In this document: positions 58,760-64,000 of the stretch, one piece after another | How positions within the stretch are numbered: position 1 is the stretch's first letter | Layout: the number at the start of each line of letters is the position of its first letter | Source of the DNA: Cinnamomum chago | Taxonomy: Eukaryota; Streptophyta; Magnoliopsida; Laurales; Lauraceae | Length of the DNA: 64,000 bases | NCBI GenBank assembly: GCA_038049695.1 | Contig: CP142455.1 | Location: forward strand, 26,821,501 to 26,885,500 | Direction: 5' to 3' | Translations under genes and position numbers: made by a program | Notes under the pieces: model-generated | What the model saw: the letters and a program-made list of their open reading frames with translations, nothing else | Database searches by the model: none | Told to the model about the DNA's origin: nothing

Positions 58760-60675
58760 TGTTAGGAATTTTGTAGATTGCAATTTGATGGATGCATTAT
58801 CATTCAAGCATCATTTGATTTACACACATATGCATTGATTTATAAAGACTTGAAATCTTGATTTATACATGCATCGGTTTTTAGACTTGAAGAAATATTG
58901 ATTTATGCATGATTTTTTTTTAATCTTGGATGCATTTGTTTTTGAAAAAGAAGTTTTAGAAATCAAGCAAGCCTATGGTTTAAATCTTTCAAATCTTTTT
59001 AGGCTTTTTATGTTTCATGTTTTAAAACCCTTAGAATGATTTAAAACATGTTTTCAAGCTTGATTTAATGGCCCAAAAGTTCCCACATAAATATACTTTA
59101 AAATATGCAAGAAAAATGTATTTTTGGGAATTTTGGTCCCAGGCCTGACCTGCAGTGTACCAGGTTGACCGGGCCTGCAGTGTGCCAGGTCGACCCAGGA
59201 AGGCCAGGTCGACCGGGTAAAGAGCCGTTGGCTCCTGAAATGACATTTTTATAGCCGTTGTGAAGGCCATGTCGACCGGGGAAGGGCCAGGTCGACCGGG
59301 GGACTAGCCGTTGGGCTGTTTTGGCTATAAATACTAGTTCATTCATTTCCCAAAAGTTAGCAATTTTAAGGCCCTCCTTAAGAGGTTTTGAGGCCAATGA
59401 AAAGGGAATGAACTAAGGGATGAAAGGGACCATTAGGAAAGCTAAAGCTTGGATTAATGAAGTTAAATCACCAAGTAAGCTCTACTTTCCTTAATCATAT
59501 GTTTTCATGCTTTGCTTAATTATTGGTAAATCTTTTGTAGCATGATAAACTATGAGTTGTTGTGTCCTTAACATGTTTTATGTTTTGAATTGATTTATTG
59601 TTTTGGATGCATCACCATTGATTCAATCCAAGTAGTACTTTAATTGGTAAATCTAAGTAAATCATGTTAATGAAAGAATCTTTGAACTTATATGTAACAT
59701 GATTCCTATACTTGGTTGAATCTTTGGTTGTTGTTTTTCATCATAAGAAAATCTCTTTCAAATCTATCTTATGATTTGGATTCAACAAATTCACAAATCA
59801 TATGTTCTTTTGTTTTAAAGTTTCACAACTTGCTTTGCATTGATAGGTATATCATTTTCAAGTTGTATTTATAATTACATATGATTTGTCCCCTAATTTC
59901 AATCAAATCTATTTTTATGTTTTGAGCTACAATGTTGATTTGATTGACATCCCTATGCATCACATGTTTTGTACTTAGAATTTCACAACTTGTTTAGGAT
60001 ACAAATGTATATTTTGTACAAGTTATTTTTAACATGTGACTTGCATTCTTACCTCAATCATAAATGTTTTTATGAGCTAAAACTTTCAAAAGCCTTAGGC
60101 ATACATTTATGAGCTTTCATTTTAAAAATGATTGAGGACATCATACATACACATTGAGCATTCATCTTTGCATTCATAGTGTGTGTGTGTGTGTGTGAAT
60201 TAGTTTTTCACTTCCATATCCGCCTAATTAAGAGGCATTGTAATGAGCTTAATTGAATCTCCATCAAGTGTATTTTAGACACTAATTAGAGAGATAAGGA
60301 ACCTTGTGGTTGAAGAGGTTATTGCTTAGCCTAAGAAAAGCATAGTGTAATAGGTTGATGTTGAGCCTTGAAAAACATCATTGTAAAGGTTTTTGCTTAG
60401 CCTATTGAAAAGCATAAATAGTGAAAATCTGGTGGGGTGTTGGATCACAAGCTGGTAGTGGATGTAGGCATTGAGGCCGAACCACTATAAATCCTTGTGT
60501 GATAGTGCTTGCTTTGTGGTGATTATTTTTATTAAGCTTCCGCATTTTATTTGTAATCATCACTTGTGACTAGTTTAAGTTAAAGAAGTTAAATTTGTCT
60601 TAAAATTGGTCATAATTGAAGCTCACCCTATTCACCCCCCCCCCCTCCTCTAGGGTTCGGATCCCCGGAGTTTCA
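58760..60675 (+). repeat. 3' LTR of the young non-autonomous element
   Basis: 1916 bp, nearly identical to 53767-55697. Palindrome island at about 59140-59315; it has fewer island units than the 5' copy, and the GT microsatellite is longer. Confidence 0.92.
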
Positions 60676-61582
60676 ATAAACTCACTAACCTCAAAAGACT
60701 AACCACCAATCTAAGCTAAATTTAGTAAAATCTAAATATCATGGTGATAAGTCCAAATTGAAAATTTATCAAGTCAAATCTCCTATTGTTGGTGGGACTT
60801 CCAAACTAGACCTCAAAGATCAACCCTCTCAAGACCTTAGCTGGATTCCTAAAGTTAGATACTTAGACAAACCTTAAGGCCTTAAACCTCCTTGACCGAC
60901 CTATCATTTATAGTTAAATCATATTGTTGGTCATGATAAATTTGCATTTTGTTCCTTAATAGTTACATTTATTAAAATGCATTGTTTTTTTTATGATCAA
61001 TTGATTTTGTCTTCATGTACATCTCTAGTTACATATCATGGTTTTCAAAATCACTTGATTATAAATTCATCATGTTAGATTTGCTTTTTGCTTCCATTGA
61101 GTTATATCTCTCGCATTGCATTTCTATATATGATCATTTGATTGTGATTTCAAAAGCTTTCTTAGCTAGATTATTCATGATCAATTGTTGTTATAAGCCA
61201 TTTGCATCTTTGCTCTTTTGGTTGCATTCTTTTTATATGCAAATGTCAATTGGTTCCATGTATGGTTGTGATATTAGTTATATTTGTAGAAACCATACTA
61301 GTACCCAAATCGATCATTTATGCTTTCTAGTCCTTTTTTTTTAAATGGATGGTTATGATGTTGATTCATGTGTATTCTCTAAGTGATGTCTTCCTTATAC
61401 ATGTTTCAACTTCATAGTAGTGATCTTGATCATATGAAACTCTTTGAAATCCATTCCTCGTATTTCTATATGATTGATGGATATCTTAGTTATTGAATTC
61501 ATATGATTTTGACACTTTGAAAATTGCATGCATTACCTAGTTATACCATTTTGCATTGCAATTTATTTTGTTCATCACTATG

Positions 61583-64000
61583 TGTCGCGACCCCGGACCA
61601 AGCCCTTACCGAGCTAATCTGGGATCGGGACTAATGATGTACCACATCGGTTTAATGATACCATACATTTATTTAATTTCCCACAGGTGTCCGCGGTGAG
61701 GATATCGCAACCATAAATGAATATTTCTTTTAAGTGCAGAAGCATGTAGCAAATCAAATAGTCAAACTATCCCTACTCATGAATACAAGATCACAAGTAT
61801 AAGATACTGTATCAGAATGAGCAATGATCATTAGCATGTTTCCCAAAAGTAAGTTAAAGTTTAAACAAAAGATCATTTAGTTACATTCCCCAAAAATAGA
61901 GGCCAACAAAGGCCAATATAAACAAAACAATAACTCAAAAGAATGGTTAAATAGTTTTCCCAAAATATTACGTCTCTCGTAGCAACCAGATATCTAAATG
62001 ACATCATCAGCACGCCACTCAACTAGGGGATGCGGTTCACCTACCGCCTCCTCCGGCTCCTCCTCAGGGTAACCGGCAACGGGACCTGAGTACCAAAGAA
62101 AATGGGTCAGACACGACGGTCTGGCAAGAGAGTGAAAGGATACAACAACATATAATAAAAGAAATATCTTGGAAAGCCTAGAAATCTGTTGAAGCAAGAA
62201 CTTTCATAAAGGAGATAAATTATTTACTAGAAAACAAATAAGCAAGATAAAACATGTAAGGTATCCAAGGAATCGGGAACTAACAAGATGGCAATTATAC
62301 AAAGCTAAGTTCTCTATCACCAAAGTGACAAGAGTATAACGGGACGTTGGTCTCAGTCACACAAGGTGAGGAGATTCAATGAAAAACATATATACAATAT
62401 AAATATACGGGACGGGACCACGGTAGCGAACCGGGTATCGGGACGGGACCACGGTAATAAACCGGGCATCGGGATCCAAACTGCAGCTGGCGGGACGGGA
62501 AGGGGATCTCCAAGTCGATGGATCAAACCGTCAAGGTTATCCAAGCTTAGTGATGCCGACTCATAGGTCAATTAACAAATCGAGACATGAACAAGTAAAT
62601 CAAGTGCAAGTAAATGAACAGGCGGGCAAGGGTGTTCAAGGAATAATTTCTATTTCATGTGGTGCAACACATTTCAGGACAAGTAATTGTTACTAGTGTA
62701 ACTTCAATGCTTTCGGGAAAACAAGTCATGTAATGTAAATCTCGAAAATGAGGGAATACAATGAACTATTACAATTTCGGATAAAATATTGGTTTCAAGA
62801 TTTATTTAAGGTGAATAGGGGTCCCGTATGTCGATTATAATAATGACTTGGTACTCCTTGAGTTTGAAGACATTCCGGACTCCTTATACGCTTTACGATT
62901 TTCAAAACTTAAAATGAGCTTATAGATAGTACTAGATGGTACAATTAAAGAGCAAAACTATAAACAGTCCATCGTAAGTATGATGTTAATCCTGAAGCAT
63001 CGTACAACCTACTCAGTCACCGAAAGGGATAGGATTCGCGATACCCAAGGGAATAGACTTCACGTATAGGTATAAGTAGGATATCGCGTTGTCCCATACC
63101 ATTCAAGATTGAATTGGATTGGATTCCGATGCAACCGAACTAACCGTGAAGAATGTCGGCTCAAGACATCCTCACATATAGTCCAATGAGTCCAAAAAGG
63201 GTAGCCAAAGTCCCACCTAAGCCCATACGAAAATAGGGTAAAAATCCCTTCCAGCAAGGATTTCTCCGTTGGCCCGGTCGACCTGGTCAAGGCTCGGTCG
63301 ACCCCGTACACAGCAGCCCTGGTTGACTTGAGAAAATCCGGTCGACCTGGTCCCTGTGTGCCCGGTCGACCGCTGAAATTGGTCAACAATGTTTTGGTCA
63401 GGCTCCCCTGTGTCGCCGGTCGACCGAGCCTCCATGGGGTCGACCGCGTACACTGCGGAATAAAACCCAGGTTCTGTTCTGCAGTGGGCTGGGTCCTTCT
63501 CTTTTTCCCTCCTTTCAACACTTATACAACCACCACAAGATTAGATATAAAAAAGCTATAAACCCATGTTTCCAAGACATTAAATGAACTAGCAAGATGC
63601 ATTATGAGCATTCATTTAAACAATGCAAATCAATAAAAGCATGAGTAATTCATAAATGTTTCATCAAATCATTTAAAACTCAAAACACCTAATCTCCACT
63701 TGCCTTAGGCCCAAGCTAGTAAAAACCAAGCCTCTAATCACCTCTTAAGCTCAATTCCAAGCTACAAGCAAAAACCCCAAAAACAAACCCTAAAATGGGT
63801 CAAACAAGGAATGAAAAGGATAGAACTTTCAATAATGAAAATGGAGCTTCTCAAGGGCTAGAAGAATACAAATCTAGAAGATGGAGAAGATTGCTTACTT
63901 GGATGACCTTCAAATGGAAAGAGCTAGCTCAAAGGAAGTCTCAAAGTTGATAAGTTTCTCAACAAATGGTATCAAAAGATAGCCTTCAAGATGAGGAAGG
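61583..64000 (-). mobile_element. gypsy-like LTR, cut by the window edge
   Basis: Starts tgtcgcgaccccgg on the plus strand and is collinear with the solo LTR at 37946-40943 for its whole visible length, with moderate divergence. The acidic frame ending EWRADDVI lies on the minus strand with its stop at 61994. The palindrome island is at 63268-63455. Whether this is a solo LTR or one end of a full element cannot be told here. Confidence 0.85.
63268..63455. repeat. palindrome island, GGTCGACC type
   Basis: About eight copies of (c)ggtcgacc or one-base variants lie within 190 bases, 1.69 kb from the left end of the LTR, the same offset as the CGATCG-type island in the related LTR at 37946. Frames reading through it (63060-63521 and overlapping ones) are artefacts. 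Confidence 0.88.

Larger units (their letters stand above)
53767..60675 (+). mobile_element. non-autonomous LTR element, structurally whole, young-looking
   Basis: LTRs at 53767-55697 and 58760-60675 begin tgttag(a/g)aattttgtag and end ttttca-type tails, and flank a 3.06-kb internal domain. A perfect 5-bp duplication, ataaa, is present at 53762-53766 and 60676-60680. The primer site (attggtatcagagcg) follows the left LTR and a polypurine tract (caaaagggggagatt) precedes the right LTR. Compared by eye the LTRs differ at only about 1-2 in 100 positions, so the insertion is recent relative to the others. The internal domain has no recognisable gag or pol and resembles a large retrotransposon derivative that depends on a relative for its proteins. 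Confidence 0.92.
50736..61582 (+). mobile_element. copia-type LTR element, interrupted by two later insertions
   Basis: The 5' LTR (50736-52415) is followed by a clear primer site (attggtatcagagcc) and a gag-like frame (52515-53765). The internal domain is then interrupted by a complete 6.9-kb LTR element (53767-60675, duplication ataaa) and resumes at 60681, continuing to 61582 where a gypsy-like LTR begins. The 3' LTR is not in the window. The resumed part resembles the internal domain of the inserted element, so both belong to related families. No protease, integrase or RT was recognised in the visible part. A fossil; the clade is possibly SIRE-like copia from gag style and primer site. 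Confidence 0.8.

Overview
The window is plant nuclear DNA, most likely from an angiosperm with a large genome crowded with transposons. The evidence is the set of plant-type elements (Ty1/copia, gypsy-like LTRs, a Cassandra TRIM with 5S rRNA-like LTRs, CACTA, hAT and Mutator elements, L1-type LINEs with 3' zf-RVT domains) and host-gene fragments typical of land plants (an RGLG RING-ligase N-terminus, a TPLATE-complex TWD40-1 fragment, a WDR44-like WD40 fragment, a DUF3444 fragment). I see no complete host gene, no tRNA gene and no true rRNA gene. Species cannot be fixed from this sequence.

Layout. 1-3.1 kb: a poorly defined repeat region with a 209-bp tandem duplication and a 1.1-kb T-rich array. 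3.1-17.2 kb: a stack of insertions: a broken Ty1/copia element (3567-12257, minus strand), a non-autonomous CACTA element (12330-14830) carrying a three-LTR Cassandra array, a 721-bp hAT-type element (14951-15671) and a 1082-bp Mutator-type element with ~350-bp inverted arms and a perfect 9-bp target duplication (16116-17197). 17914-20098: a solo LTR with a perfect 5-bp duplication.

21321-28736 is the most notable feature: a 7.4-kb CACTA element with perfect 3-bp duplication that has picked up pieces of three unrelated host genes (WDR44-like WD40, RGLG, TWD40-1), all in the same orientation and all with introns retained, so they were captured as DNA. A paralogous copy of its insertion site without the element lies only about 0.6 kb downstream (near 29315) and shows the exact pre-insertion sequence.

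32.5-41 kb: two minus-strand LINE insertions with target duplications, each interrupted by a gypsy-like LTR. 41.4-45.9 kb: a copia-type element without recognisable pol, one of whose LTRs is split by a solo LTR of another family. 46.3-50.1 kb: a DUF3444 fragment, a small TRIM and two LINE 3' ends. 50.7-64 kb: a copia-type element with a coiled-coil gag reading frame, interrupted by a young-looking 6.9-kb non-autonomous LTR element and then by a gypsy-like LTR that runs off the window.

Three patterns cross family lines. Solo LTRs with intact target duplications are common, pointing to LTR-LTR recombination. Many LTRs contain a short GC-rich island packed with palindromes, and in two LTRs of one family the island sits at the same place but is built on a different palindrome. 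Three gypsy-like LTRs share a short acidic reading frame ending in EWRADDV. All functional statements about captured or conserved pieces are inference; family assignments rest on motif recognition by eye, without database search.
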